Notes: generated by a model not told the origin, from the sequence alone. A DNA stretch of 64,000 nucleotides from Ectothiorhodospira shaposhnikovii (GCF_022227765.1 NZ_JAJMLZ010000006.1:1-64000), one strand, 5' to 3'. Numbered from the stretch's first letter, positions 6,045 to 15,293 are shown. A program made the numbers and translations.

Positions 6045-6512
6045 ATGCCATCAATCACCCTGGAATCGGCCATCCAGCTGACCGGTCTAAGCAGAAGGAC
6101 CCTCTGGCGGCGTATCGCCACCGGCACGGTAAGACGCCTGGGCAGGACAGGAGGGCGAGGGCCGGGACATGCCAGGATCGAGCTGGAACTGATCCGCGGG
6201 GATATCCCCCTGCCGGATCTGGAAGACGAGGATCTTCAGGTCATCCAGCAGGCGGACGCCGGTGACCCCGCCGCCCGCCACGACGTGGCCCTGATGCTGA
6301 TGGAGGCCGGCTGCCAAGCGCTGGCCATCCACTGGCTGACAGCCGCCGCGAACCAGCAATACCCGGACGCCATGCACTGGCTGGGTCGCTGTCACATCAC
6401 GGGGGAGGGGGTGCCCAGGGACGAGGCGTTGGGGCTCTCCTGGATCCGGCGCGCCGCCGAGCGTGGTCATCTGATCTCGTGTCGGCAGATGGAAGCCTTG
6501 GGGCTGAAATGA
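6045..6512 (+). CDS. HTH-Sel1 repeat protein divergent from pilA
   Basis: 155 residues from ATG 6045; GGAGG at 6034-6038 fixes this start over an in-frame ATG at 6030. Residues 1-30 (ITLESAIQLTGLSRRTLWRRI) look like an excisionase/MerR-type helix-turn-helix. Residues 70-150 contain Sel1-like repeats: ARHDVALMLMEAGCQALAI, then AIHWLTAAANQQYPDAMHWL and ALGLSWIRRAAERGH. Sel1 repeats form an alpha solenoid for protein contacts. No signal peptide is seen, so it is cytoplasmic. It is transcribed away from pilA with starts about 235 bp apart, leaving a shared regulatory gap. A role in pilin regulation is inferred from position only. Confidence 0.75.
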   Translation: MPSITLESAIQLTGLSRRTLWRRIATGTVRRLGRTGGRGPGHARIELELIRGDIPLPDLEDEDLQVIQQADAGDPAARHDVALMLMEAGCQALAIHWLTAAANQQYPDAMHWLGRCHITGEGVPRDEALGLSWIRRAAERGHLISCRQMEALGLK

Positions 6513-6635
6513 CCGGTACTTCGTCTGGCCCGCCTCATCTTCCCAACGCTGCCATTCGTCGAACTCCTGATCATTTCAAGGCAAAACTAGGGTCAAATAC
6601 CTCGTAAAGCACGATTCATCAGCGAGGTTTACATC

Positions 6636-7103
6636 ATGAAGCCCCTCCGTAGCAGTCGGCCCGGCGGCCATGGCCGTCAGGCTGGCTTCTCCCTGATCGA
6701 GGCCTTGGTGGCGCTTCTTTTGCTCAGTGTCGGTTTACTGGGCCTCGCCGGTTTGCAATTGCTGGGCATGCAGAGTTCCCACTCAGCCTATCAAAGGACC
6801 GTGGCTACCGTGATCGCCATGGATGCCGGTGAACGACTGTGGATCAGACTGGGACAGGACGGGACGCTGGATGCCAATGCGTTGTCCGATGTGGAGAAGG
6901 AATGGCAGGATTTCTGGACCAACAAGAATTCAGTTGACGGGCGTGTTTCGCTGCCGGGTTTGTCGGACAGTCAGATCAGTGAAGCATCAGGGGGTAGGGT
7001 ATATACCATTCTGGTCCGCTGGTCCGAGGAGCGATTGAATGAGCCCGGTGGTATCTCCAGTTTTGAATACGTGGTTCGGTTGCCTCAGGAGATTACCCCA
7101 TGA
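6636..7103 (+). CDS. pilV: Type IV pilus minor pilin PilV, second set
   Basis: 155 residues. The prepilin site is RQAGFSLIEALVALLLLSVG followed by LLGLAGLQLLGMQSS, the classic PilV N-terminus (G-FSLIEA with Glu5). Minor pilins such as PilV prime pilus assembly and sit at the pilus tip complex. A GAGGT ribosome site precedes ATG 6636. It heads a three-gene plus-strand unit with pilW and a pilX-like gene. A second, different PilV is encoded at 14812-15273 on the other strand, so this copy is an additional set. Confidence 0.85.
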   Translation: MKPLRSSRPGGHGRQAGFSLIEALVALLLLSVGLLGLAGLQLLGMQSSHSAYQRTVATVIAMDAGERLWIRLGQDGTLDANALSDVEKEWQDFWTNKNSVDGRVSLPGLSDSQISEASGGRVYTILVRWSEERLNEPGGISSFEYVVRLPQEITP

Positions 7104-7678
7104 GTCGCGCTCCCACGATGGGTTTTCCCGCGCATCGGTCACACGGGCTGTCACTCGTGGAATTGATGGTCGCCTTGTTGATTGGGCTGATCCTACTGGT
7201 CGGGGTGGTGAACGTTTTCCTGGGAAATCAGGTGTCCTATCGGGAATCCCAGCGTCTCTCCCAGTTGCAGGAATCCATAGGGTACGCCGTGGATTTTATT
7301 GCCAGGGATGTGCGCGGGGCTTCGGGCGTGGTCTGGGACGAGAATGCCGGCGTGCTTGCGGTTACCCGTAGTCGAGATACTCAGTGGTGCAATGTCGGTG
7401 CCGGTGATCAGGCGCTGGTGTATTTCGTCCAGGGTAATGCCCTGTTCTGTGGCGCTTCCACTGCAAACGCCGTGGCCCTGGTGCCCGCGGTGGAGGATGC
7501 TTCCCTGGACGTGACTCTATTGCCGGCAGATCCCTTGGATGCCTCTTCTCCCATCATCGGTCTTTGGGTGGAAATGACTTTTCTGAGTCGGGCCACCCAA
7601 GGGGAGGCACCGCTGGAGCATCGCCTTGGTTTCCACGTTGCCCTGCGTAATGAGATCCTGAGACTCATATATAACTGA
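7100..7678 (+). CDS. pilW: Type IV pilus minor pilin PilW, second set
   Basis: 192 residues; the ATG overlaps the pilV stop by 4 bases, so translation is coupled. Prepilin site: HGLSLVELMVALLIGLILLV then GVVNVFLGNQVSYRESQ, the PilW pattern (G-LSLVEL). The segment IGYAVDFIARDVRGAS is the PilW signature after the helix. It is much shorter than the canonical PilW at 13784-14809 (341 residues) and lacks most of that protein's C-terminal half. Confidence 0.8.
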   Translation: MSRAPTMGFPAHRSHGLSLVELMVALLIGLILLVGVVNVFLGNQVSYRESQRLSQLQESIGYAVDFIARDVRGASGVVWDENAGVLAVTRSRDTQWCNVGAGDQALVYFVQGNALFCGASTANAVALVPAVEDASLDVTLLPADPLDASSPIIGLWVEMTFLSRATQGEAPLEHRLGFHVALRNEILRLIYN

Positions 7679-7709
7679 ATACACTCACTGGCCACAGAGG
7701 TAAGTTGCC

Positions 7710-8906
7710 ATGTCCAATGATTACCCAAGACAGCGGGGGGTTGCGCTGGTTGTCAGCCTGGTCCTGCTGGCGGTTGCTACTCTGGTTGGGGTGGCGACCC
7801 TGAACGGTAGTTTTCTACAGGAGCGGTTGGCCGGTAACGAACGGCAGGCCGCCAATGCCTTCATGGCCGCCGAAAGCGGTGTGAGCGAGGTGCTTGCGGT
7901 GTTACTGGACCCTGGTTACACCCAATGGAATGGGGCGGCGATCATGGATGCCGTCGGTGATGGGGTGCATGCGGTTCCCGGTAATGGTGGCGCCGCCTGG
8001 TCGCTGGAATCGGTGACGGTGACGAACACGGTCACTCTGGAAGTCCTGGGTATCGTGGCCGACACGGGGGCTCGTCGTATCCTGCAAGTGGAACTTGGTC
8101 TGCCGGGGGTGGGTGGACCCAACCCCGAATCAGCCTACACATGTTATGGCGCGGACTGCCGTACCCGAACCGGCTCCAACAGCAATAATGCCATTTACTA
8201 TGATGGTCGAGACTGGCGCACCCCTACTTCCAGTAACTGCACCGGAGCGGGCTGTAACGGCACTCTGAACAGTGAGCGGGATGGTGATGTTGCGGGGATT
8301 TACTTGGTGGGTAACAACGATCCCAACGCCATCAGCACGGGCAACCAGAATGGGGACAATCGCGCGGACCAGATTCAGGGTAACCCACCGAGAAAGCAGA
8401 CTGATGCCGCAACTACTGACAGTGGCGTGGGCGTCGATCAATGGAATGCCTATGCGGATGCCCTGATCGGCCGCCCAAGCACGGAGACCGTGACCGTGGG
8501 CGGCAACACGGTGGACATATCCAGCTTCCTGGGTGGACGTGATGCCCCCAAGGTTCACCATATCACCGGTTCCGGGAGTATCCGTCTGGGAGGCAACGAG
8601 CATGGTGCCGGCGTGCTCATCATCTCGGGTGATATCGAAATCTTCCCCGCCAACGGCACCATTACTTTCGAGGGGCTGATCATCCTGCGTGACGGAGCTC
8701 GACTGTCATCCGGTTCAGGCACCGCCAATATCTTCGGTTCCGTGATTTCCCTGACCGGCAACGAAAACGCGGTGGATGCGGACCTGGGGGGAAACTTTAC
8801 CCTTAAGTACAGTTCCGAGGCTTTGGAGAATCTTCGCCAGCACGGACTCTGGGGGGGCAGTGGCGGTCCGATTCAGGTGTTGTCCTGGCAGGAAAAAGTC
8901 AGCTGA
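7710..8906 (+). CDS. PilX N-terminal domain pilus assembly protein with long C-terminal domain
   Basis: 398 residues. The N-terminus RQRGVALVVSLVLLAVATLV, then QERLAGNERQAANAFMAAES, is the PilX signature (QERMAGN...FQAAE). Ordinary PilX is about 170-190 residues. Here about 230 extra residues follow, with two cysteine pairs (CYGADC, CTGAGC) and a C-terminal beta-rich segment: HHITGSGSIRLGGNEHGAGV, then LIISGDIEIFP and FEGLIILRDG. The C-terminal part resembles the beta-helical domains attached to some pseudopilin-like proteins; I cannot name it. It ends the second minor-pilin operon and is followed by a clear terminator. Confidence 0.75.
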   Translation: MSNDYPRQRGVALVVSLVLLAVATLVGVATLNGSFLQERLAGNERQAANAFMAAESGVSEVLAVLLDPGYTQWNGAAIMDAVGDGVHAVPGNGGAAWSLESVTVTNTVTLEVLGIVADTGARRILQVELGLPGVGGPNPESAYTCYGADCRTRTGSNSNNAIYYDGRDWRTPTSSNCTGAGCNGTLNSERDGDVAGIYLVGNNDPNAISTGNQNGDNRADQIQGNPPRKQTDAATTDSGVGVDQWNAYADALIGRPSTETVTVGGNTVDISSFLGGRDAPKVHHITGSGSIRLGGNEHGAGVLIISGDIEIFPANGTITFEGLIILRDGARLSSGSGTANIFGSVISLTGNENAVDADLGGNFTLKYSSEALENLRQHGLWGGSGGPIQVLSWQEKVS

Positions 8907-8920
8907 TCTTGTAAGCTTTG

Positions 8921-8950
8921 AAGGCGTCAGGCGGGTCCTGACGCCTTTTC
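8921..8950 (+). terminator. Rho-independent terminator after the second minor-pilin set
   Basis: Stem AAGGCGTCAG (8921-8930) pairs with CTGACGCCTT (8938-8947) around a 7-base loop and runs into a short T stretch. Confidence 0.85.
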
Positions 8951-9002
8951 AGGCTATGCCGACATATACCGCGTCGGTGCAGTGAGTCCGTGATCAATCA
9001 CA

Positions 9003-9410
9003 TTACCAGCAGTCGGCCCCTAGAGAACCTGTCGCCCCCCGCTCGCCCGTATGGGTAAGCGTGAACTTGGTACATTTGCCGTCCTTGGTCTGTGGGCTGC
9101 CAGTGGCCGGCGTGGCCTCCAGGGTGAAGGTGCTTGGGGTTTGCGTGGTGGCGCTGATGCTGTAATGACCGTCCTGCGATGTTTCCGGCACGGGGCAGCC
9201 AACATAAGTGTTTTGCCGGGTGTAACACCGTTCCAGTTGCTGTGCGGCGATCAATAGCGAGGTGGTGGCGTCGGTGCGGCGCGACTTGTTGACGTATTCG
9301 GTATAAGACGGGTAGGCAATCGAGGCAATGATACCGATGATCACCACCACGATCATGACTTCTATGAGGGTGAACCCCTTCTGTAACGACACATGTTGCA
9401 TCTGCGGCAT
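9003..9410 (-). CDS. pilE: Type IV pilus minor pilin PilE
   Basis: 135 residues. Prepilin site [20 protein letters not shown] followed by [19 protein letters not shown], the PilE pattern. A cysteine pair near the C-terminus (GKCTKF...GADCW) forms the D-loop. Starts at 9410 and 9401 are both possible. It is the last gene of the fimU-pilVWXY1Y2E cluster, the position pilE has in Pseudomonas aeruginosa. Confidence 0.9.
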   Translation of the reverse strand: MPQMQHVSLQKGFTLIEVMIVVVIIGIIASIAYPSYTEYVNKSRRTDATTSLLIAAQQLERCYTRQNTYVGCPVPETSQDGHYSISATTQTPSTFTLEATPATGSPQTKDGKCTKFTLTHTGERGATGSLGADCW

Positions 9411-9413
9411 TCC

Positions 9414-9761
9414 TTATTCAGGCAAGTAATCCAATATCTGAATATGGGTGACACTGACGGCGTCACCCGACCCCGTGGTGAGATAGCTGATGTACGTCCC
9501 CGGCCGGAGTTGCTCAAAGTGCGATCGACCGTCATCCAGGGCGGTGATCTTCAGATTGCTGCTCAGCCTGTAGACGGTTTCATCGATGATGATGCTGCCT
9601 CGGGCGATATCCACGGCGTTTATGTTCCCCACGATGCTGACCGGGTCTGCCAGGGTGGTGACCGGCAAGGCACCAAGCGCCGCGAGCAGCATGACCCGCA
9701 GGCCCTTGCCGATCCATGGCCCGCCGACGAGGCGGGCGTTGGTGGTGTTGTGCCAATCCAT
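9414..9761 (-). CDS. pilY2: PilY2-like secreted protein
   Basis: 115 residues with an internal hydrophobic segment (LRVMLLAALGALPVTTLA) that looks like a signal peptide starting from the inner methionine. The mature part (VSIVGNINAVDIARGSIIID) is predicted as a small beta barrel. P. aeruginosa has a similar-sized PilY2 between pilY1 and pilE; the identification here depends on that position and size. It is separated by 3 bp from pilE and 5 bp from pilY1, so it belongs to the same operon. Confidence 0.6.
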   Translation of the reverse strand: MDWHNTTNARLVGGPWIGKGLRVMLLAALGALPVTTLADPVSIVGNINAVDIARGSIIIDETVYRLSSNLKITALDDGRSHFEQLRPGTYISYLTTGSGDAVSVTHIQILDYLPE

Positions 9762-9766
9762 ATCCG

Positions 9767-12700
9767 TTACCTCAGTTGTTGCCAGGACTGACGTCCGTGC
9801 ATCCGGGGGTCTTCGACCGTGATCCGTCTACCCTGACCGTCAAAGACATAGCCGGACACACTGATGGGGCGCTCTCCCGTGCCGAATTCAAGGCCGGTGG
9901 GGGGCGCGTTATTCCAGTGGTCGTCCGCGTCAAACTCGCCGTCTTCGTTCAAGTCAAAGATCACACGGTCCGGCCGTGATCCCGAAAACAGGTTCAGTTC
10001 CATCAGGAACCCCCTGCGGCCGGTGCCGCAGGGGTCTTCATCCGGGATCATGGTAGTGAAGCGCACCCGTTGCTCGTTGAAGCCGCGTGGCAGCGTCGGA
10101 CCACTGATCACCCGTTCCCCCGTGATCCAGCTTAGGTCGATGTACCAGCCCCGGTGGTTGGATTGGAGATCGTAGTCGGAGATCCGGCGAAGTGTGTAGC
10201 TCCTGCCCCCCGTGGTGTGGGAGCCCTGCGCGACGATTTCCTGCTTGAGGAGCTGGTTACGGCCGCTGATCAGGCTGTTGGTATCCACCAGGCCGTAGAT
10301 CGTTTGTACCTGATTGCCGGGGCTGCCGCCGTCTTCCACCCGGAAATAGCTGCCGGTGCCGAAGGCCACCATGATGTTGTCGCCGTCTTCGTCAAGGGCC
10401 AGCACGGGGGCCGAGGTGATGGGCTGAGGATTGCCGCCAGGGTCCTGGGCCGTGAACAGCTTGGTGGCGGACCACTGACCGGCGTTGTTGTGGCTGAGGT
10501 TGAATCGCCACAGGTTACCCTGCAAATCACCGGCATAGGCTCTGGTAGCCTTCAGGCTGCGGTCCGGCCAGTCGGTCCAGCGTGGCGCCCCCAGCCCGTT
10601 GGGCGAGCCGCCGCTACCCGTGCCGGTGCTGATCTTGCGGATCAGCTGGCCGTCGCTGAGGCGAACGACAAAAAGCATCGCCTGGTGACTGTTGCTGTTG
10701 TAGCCGTTGCCGAAGATGGCGGCCCATTCACCGTTGCTACCGACGCGGGCGATGGTGGGCTGCCCCACGTTGTAACCCAGGTCATTGTCGGTGAATTCCC
10801 ATAGCACCTTGGCGGGGCCGAAGCTTGACGGGTCGGTGACATCAAGCGCGAAGATGCTGCGCCCGCCAGCCCCCATGGTGCCCAGTAATATGGTCTTCCA
10901 TTGGCCACCGATCTGGGCCTCGTCGACATAGGCGGTTCCATCCACGTAGAAGCGGTGACTGTATTCCGGGTCCATGAGGCGGGCCAGGGGTGAAAACGAG
11001 GTGTTCGGTTCGGGTTTCAGCAACTCGCCGGGGATAAAGGCAAACAACTCCTCTCCGGTATCGGCATCGAAGGCATGCAACATGCCGTCGTTGGCACCGG
11101 CATAGATCACCCGCGCCCGTTGTCTGAATGCGGGCGCTCCCAGCAGACGGCTGAAGCCATTGTAGTGTTGTCCGATGAACTGGGGATCCGAGTTGATGAT
11201 GTCTCCCAGCAATCGGGCCGGTCCGGACTCGGAGCGGCTACGGAAGCTCTGGTGGGCCGCTTCATCGCCGCGCAGCCAGGCTATCCGTTCGGCGGCAAGG
11301 TTGTCCTGAGTGCCGTTAGGGGTGTGGTTGAGGGCATTGATCTGGGCGGATGTCAGGGCGCCGGGCTGGAAAGAGATGCCCTGTCCGGTGCCATTGGTGG
11401 TGACGATGTTTCGAGCCGCATGCCCTTTGGCACGCAGCTTCTGTTCGGCGTCCCAGCAGGCCGGGCAGTTGCCGTCCAGGTTGCCGCCTTCGCCGATCTG
11501 TTTGGACGTCAGGCTGCCGGACCAGTCACCGGACCGAAAGCCGGTGGTGTAGAGCAGGGTATCTTCCTGCAGGACTGCCGAGCTGGCCGCGGCGGAGGTG
11601 GCGGAACTTTCCACCCGTCCGATAAATTCCTCCAGCACCGCGGCCAGTTCGTCCGCAAAGGTTTTGGGGTCCGAGGCACTGAAAAAACCGCCTCGGCCAT
11701 TGATGGCCGCGTGGAGCATGTCATCGATCTTGGCGGAGTCGGCGTCACTGGGGTGGGGGTTGGGCCAGGGCGTGGACAGGGCCGAGTAGGGCGGCGTGGC
11801 CGCCTGGAAGGCTGCGTCCTTGTCGATGCTGCCTGATACCCCCAGTCCCACGGTATAGGTGACCATGTGTTGCCAGAAGGCCGGGTTGCGTTCACTGACG
11901 GGGACCCGATTGGGAAGGTCGGGGCGAAGGTCGTTTTTCCAGAACTTCATGGCCACATCGGCCAGGGTGTTGCTGTGGCTGTCGGAAAAGGGCGCCGAGA
12001 CGGTATAGCCGCCGGTGACACCGCCGGGGCCGGTCAGAGTGGTATTGCCGCTGCCATCCTGATTGCCCACGCCCGGGTCGGGGCCGTTCCAGTAACCGTC
12101 GGACATGAGAAAGGCGGAGCTATGGCGGCAGCTCAAGTCCTGGCCACCGCTCTGGCCCGGGGTACTGCTCCAGGGGCCGCGATCATCGGTGCGCTCATAG
12201 TATTCGCCCACGCCTCTGAGGGCCATGCGCAGGGGGGTGCCGGCCGCGGGGACCGGCCGGGTGTAGAGCTCATTGAAAAAGGCTTCCCGGTTGCTGCCGG
12301 AAAAGGGGCGTACGCCGCTCACCACGGTGCGTGTGCTGATCCCATCGATGTTGCTGTAGCCCTTGTTGATCGCCCCGTAGCCTACCCGCAGGTTTTCCGG
12401 CTGGATGGCAAAGGCGGCGCCGATGCCGCCGCGGGCGGCGAAGATGCGGCTTCGATGGTAACTGTACCAGTTGGCAAAGTTCTGGATTTCTTCGGCATAC
12501 GTGCAGGTGGCGCCGGCGGCATTGGCGCAGTCGGTGCGGTGCTGCCGCCCATGACCGGTGTAACTTTCCGTGGTGGAACGGATTTCCACCCGGGTGTAGC
12601 TATCGGCGCTCATCACCGGGCCGCTGTTGTAGTGGTAGTAGAGTGCCGGGTAAAAGGTCTGGCTCGTATTCGTGTGACCACCGCTGCTGTTGAGCCAGTT

Positions 12701-13231
12701 GGTGGTCTGGGTATTGTCCACCGTCAGGTTGCGCGTCCCGAATTCCGGAAACAGGGGGCGGTTAGGGGCTGCCTTCGGATCGGCGTTGGGCATGGTGGTG
12801 CCATTTGCGTTGAACCAGGGCTTATAGGTGATGGCCGGGTTGTAGTAGACGGTGTTGTTGTGGGATGAGCGGAAATAGGCGGTGTTGTTGCTGTGACTGA
12901 AACGGACCGTCCTTTGGTTGCTGTACTGCGAACTGCCACCGTGCAGGTTCTGCACCCGGGGGAAGGTCCACATGACGTATTGGCTGTTCAGATCGTTACC
13001 AAATGTCTTGGTCAGTTCATCCGGCATGGTTTCCCATTGCATCGATCCCGAGTCGTCGATGATGAAGACCACGTTGGGGTCGACGCTGGCGGTCAGAAAC
13101 AGGGGAGCGTTGGCGATGTTGACCTGGGCGGCGGCGGGGAGCGCCGTGAACAGTGCCATGCCAAATCCCAGGAGTCCGGCGGACAGTGGGCGGGCCTGGG
13201 GCCGCCGTTGGAGGGGACTGGATGTCATCAT
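9767..13231 (-). CDS. pilY1: PilY1 tip adhesin / pilus biogenesis factor
   Basis: 1154 residues from ATG 13231 behind AGGAG; a TTG six bases upstream was not chosen. A signal peptide (LLGFGMALFTALPAAAQ) precedes a von Willebrand A-like domain with the metal site DDSGSM (DxSxS, residues about 59-63). The C-terminal half is the PilY beta-propeller, with GRSIFALDVTDP and a calcium-loop-like LDEDGDNIMVAFGTG; a second loop FDLNEDGEFDADD lies near the end. PilY1 sits at the pilus tip, binds calcium, and in Pseudomonas links surface contact to retraction control. Its size is typical. It is the fifth gene of the minor-pilin operon. Confidence 0.95.
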   Translation of the reverse strand: MMTSSPLQRRPQARPLSAGLLGFGMALFTALPAAAQVNIANAPLFLTASVDPNVVFIIDDSGSMQWETMPDELTKTFGNDLNSQYVMWTFPRVQNLHGGSSQYSNQRTVRFSHSNNTAYFRSSHNNTVYYNPAITYKPWFNANGTTMPNADPKAAPNRPLFPEFGTRNLTVDNTQTTNWLNSSGGHTNTSQTFYPALYYHYNSGPVMSADSYTRVEIRSTTESYTGHGRQHRTDCANAAGATCTYAEEIQNFANWYSYHRSRIFAARGGIGAAFAIQPENLRVGYGAINKGYSNIDGISTRTVVSGVRPFSGSNREAFFNELYTRPVPAAGTPLRMALRGVGEYYERTDDRGPWSSTPGQSGGQDLSCRHSSAFLMSDGYWNGPDPGVGNQDGSGNTTLTGPGGVTGGYTVSAPFSDSHSNTLADVAMKFWKNDLRPDLPNRVPVSERNPAFWQHMVTYTVGLGVSGSIDKDAAFQAATPPYSALSTPWPNPHPSDADSAKIDDMLHAAINGRGGFFSASDPKTFADELAAVLEEFIGRVESSATSAAASSAVLQEDTLLYTTGFRSGDWSGSLTSKQIGEGGNLDGNCPACWDAEQKLRAKGHAARNIVTTNGTGQGISFQPGALTSAQINALNHTPNGTQDNLAAERIAWLRGDEAAHQSFRSRSESGPARLLGDIINSDPQFIGQHYNGFSRLLGAPAFRQRARVIYAGANDGMLHAFDADTGEELFAFIPGELLKPEPNTSFSPLARLMDPEYSHRFYVDGTAYVDEAQIGGQWKTILLGTMGAGGRSIFALDVTDPSSFGPAKVLWEFTDNDLGYNVGQPTIARVGSNGEWAAIFGNGYNSNSHQAMLFVVRLSDGQLIRKISTGTGSGGSPNGLGAPRWTDWPDRSLKATRAYAGDLQGNLWRFNLSHNNAGQWSATKLFTAQDPGGNPQPITSAPVLALDEDGDNIMVAFGTGSYFRVEDGGSPGNQVQTIYGLVDTNSLISGRNQLLKQEIVAQGSHTTGGRSYTLRRISDYDLQSNHRGWYIDLSWITGERVISGPTLPRGFNEQRVRFTTMIPDEDPCGTGRRGFLMELNLFSGSRPDRVIFDLNEDGEFDADDHWNNAPPTGLEFGTGERPISVSGYVFDGQGRRITVEDPRMHGRQSWQQLR

Positions 13232-13264
13232 TGGCAACTCCTGATTACGTGCGTCCGGGGGTCA

Positions 13265-13774
13265 CTAAGGTCTGCAGGGCCAGAGGCAGTAGCTCTGCAC
13301 GATGGCGATGGCCGAATCCGTTCCGCCCATGCCACGGGACAAGACGGGATAATAGCTCAGGACACTGCCGGCCCCGGCGGCGCCCTCGCCGGCGATATCG
13401 ACCGTGTATCCGCGCACCAGCCTCGGGGTGGACACCAGGTATCTAGGGTTTTGCACAAGCTGGGGGTCATTCATCGCGTAGATACCGGAATGCGTGACGC
13501 CATCCCAGTTCCTGGGATTGTTCGGTGTCGCCGTGCCTTCGGCGATCAGCATGTTGGCACCCTCGTCCAGCCAGCGTTCACCGGCCCGCAAGGCGGCCTC
13601 GCTGGCCTGAAAGGCCAGGCTGCGGTCCCTCAAATTGCCGGCCATGCGTTCCTGGAGTGTCGTCTGCTGGAGTGCGGAGACGCCCACCATGGTCATGAGC
13701 AGCAGAAAGACCAGAGCGATGATGAGGGCCGAGCCTTGTTGGCAGGGCGCGGTCTTCAGGGGATGGCCGGTCAT
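13265..13774 (-). CDS. pilX: Type IV pilus assembly protein PilX
   Basis: 169 residues. The N-terminus QQGSALIIALVFLLLMTMVG, then SALQQTTLQERMAGNLRDRS and LAFQASEAALRAGE, is the full PilX signature. Length is typical. It forms the priming complex with FimU, PilV, PilW and PilE and helps place PilY1 at the tip. It starts 9 bp after pilW and is followed by pilY1. Confidence 0.95.
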   Translation of the reverse strand: MTGHPLKTAPCQQGSALIIALVFLLLMTMVGVSALQQTTLQERMAGNLRDRSLAFQASEAALRAGERWLDEGANMLIAEGTATPNNPRNWDGVTHSGIYAMNDPQLVQNPRYLVSTPRLVRGYTVDIAGEGAAGAGSVLSYYPVLSRGMGGTDSAIAIVQSYCLWPCRP

Positions 13775-13783
13775 GGGGCGACC

Positions 13784-14809
13784 TCAGCGCAGTCGGTTGC
13801 GAATGGCGATGGTGGTGGTGGCCACCTGTCTGACTCGTCGGTCCTCGGCGGTGAAGGCCGCACCATTAAAATAGACGGTTTGAGCCGCGTCGAGGGTATT
13901 GTCGGCCGAGGATGCCAGCAGGAGGCTGATGCGTATGCTCAGGACGTTGGGCCAATCATCCGTGGCGGTGACCTGGTCCGCGGTCCGGTAAAGGTTGATC
14001 ACGCCGTTTCGGTTGGTGTCCACACCGTATTGAATCTGCATGTTTTCGACCCCGGTGACCAATTCTTCCACTTGCCCGGGGAATGTCCGTCGCCAGAGTG
14101 CATTCAGGGCCGGGACGACATCGCTTTGGCTGATGAAAAACGTGGTCTGAAGGAAGGACATGACATCGGCGCCTTCTTCGTAGACCTTGGACAGGAAGTT
14201 GGTGGTATTGCTTGACGAGGCGTGGGCGATGGTGATGGGCGAGGTGTTCTGGGAGACGTTGGTGGCCCTGAAAATATCCATGGATTCGCAGTCCGAGATG
14301 ATCAGGATGTCTCCGGCCTTCCATTGCCCCACGTTGCTTTCAAGCTTGGCGTTGGCATTGGCTACCTTTTCCTCGATGAGACGACCCACGGGGGGGCGGC
14401 CACCGGTCATGATCAGCAGGTCCGTCCCCTCGGTCACGGCACGGCCGCCGATGGTGGTGCCGGCGGGAACGTTGTCGAGCCCGTCCAGCACCTGATCGAC
14501 GTCAAAGACCACGGAGCCGGCCGGGCTGGCGATGATGTTGACATTGAGGTTTTCGTTGGCTCTTACGCAGCCGACGAAGCCGGCCATGCGTACGGCGTGG
14601 CTGATCTCGTCGGTGGCAAAACGGGCGTTTTCCTGAATCACGGACAGCTGTTGCTGGAGGCGGTAGGTCTGCTGGGTGCCCAGGAATAGCTGGATGATTC
14701 CGGCGGTGATGATGAGGGCGATGACCATGGCCACCATCAGTTCGACCAGGGAAAGCCCGGTTTCACGGCGTGCGCAAGGAGGCAGGCTGGCGATGTCGGG
14801 TCTGTCCAT
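13784..14809 (-). CDS. pilW: Type IV pilus minor pilin PilW
   Basis: 341 residues. Prepilin site RETGLSLVELMVAMVIALII then TAGIIQLFLGTQQTYRLQ. The region after the helix (NARFATDEISHAVRMAGFVG) and the block ENMQIQYGVDTNRNGVINLY near residue 270 are conserved in PilW. Length is typical. Two bases separate it from pilV upstream. Confidence 0.95.
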   Translation of the reverse strand: MDRPDIASLPPCARRETGLSLVELMVAMVIALIITAGIIQLFLGTQQTYRLQQQLSVIQENARFATDEISHAVRMAGFVGCVRANENLNVNIIASPAGSVVFDVDQVLDGLDNVPAGTTIGGRAVTEGTDLLIMTGGRPPVGRLIEEKVANANAKLESNVGQWKAGDILIISDCESMDIFRATNVSQNTSPITIAHASSSNTTNFLSKVYEEGADVMSFLQTTFFISQSDVVPALNALWRRTFPGQVEELVTGVENMQIQYGVDTNRNGVINLYRTADQVTATDDWPNVLSIRISLLLASSADNTLDAAQTVYFNGAAFTAEDRRVRQVATTTIAIRNRLR

Positions 14810-14811
14810 GG

Positions 14812-15273
14812 CTAAAACAGCCTCGTGCTGAACTCGAACTGCTGAAGGAAGTCGGCGTTCTGGTCTTCCCGTTCATTCCATCGGATGCGGACGGTGACCG
14901 TGTCTCCGGCCCGGGTGATGGCGCCGTCCCCGCGGGGAAGGAGGCAGGCCAGCAGGTTTCGCCATTCTTCCAGGTCGTCGGAGGCCGGATCGGCACCGGA
15001 AGGGGTGAAGTCCGTATCGCAGTTCGGGTTGCCGGAAAAACCGGATTCGTAGGCGCCGGTCAGGTTGGCGCGCATGCGGTCGGTAATGTCGTAGGCCAGG
15101 AAGGTTGCCTGGGAGCGAAGCTGGGCATCGTGGTTGAAACGCATGGCGGTGGCTTGCAGACCGGCAAGTCCCAGCAAGCCGATGGCGAGGACCAGAACCG
15201 CGACCATGGCTTCGATCAGGGTGTAGCCTTGTTGCGGTGGGGGAGGGAAACACGTGGTGCGACGGCATTCCAT
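14812..15273 (-). CDS. pilV: Type IV pilus minor pilin PilV
   Basis: 153 residues from ATG 15273, placed behind GGGGAG with 6-base spacing; a longer frame upstream has no matching ribosome site and would give an oversized leader. Prepilin site QQGYTLIEAMVAVLVLAIGL then LGLAGLQATAMRFNHDAQLR, the PilV pattern. It lies between fimU and pilW in the canonical order. Confidence 0.9.
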   Translation of the reverse strand: MECRRTTCFPPPPQQGYTLIEAMVAVLVLAIGLLGLAGLQATAMRFNHDAQLRSQATFLAYDITDRMRANLTGAYESGFSGNPNCDTDFTPSGADPASDDLEEWRNLLACLLPRGDGAITRAGDTVTVRIRWNEREDQNADFLQQFEFSTRLF

Positions 15274-15293
15274 TTGCGACTCCCCTTCGATGA

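Noticed and set aside
6513-6635. Sigma-54 promoter before the second minor-pilin set
   Set aside because: CTGGCCCGCCTCATCT has the GG but not the required GC at the right distance.
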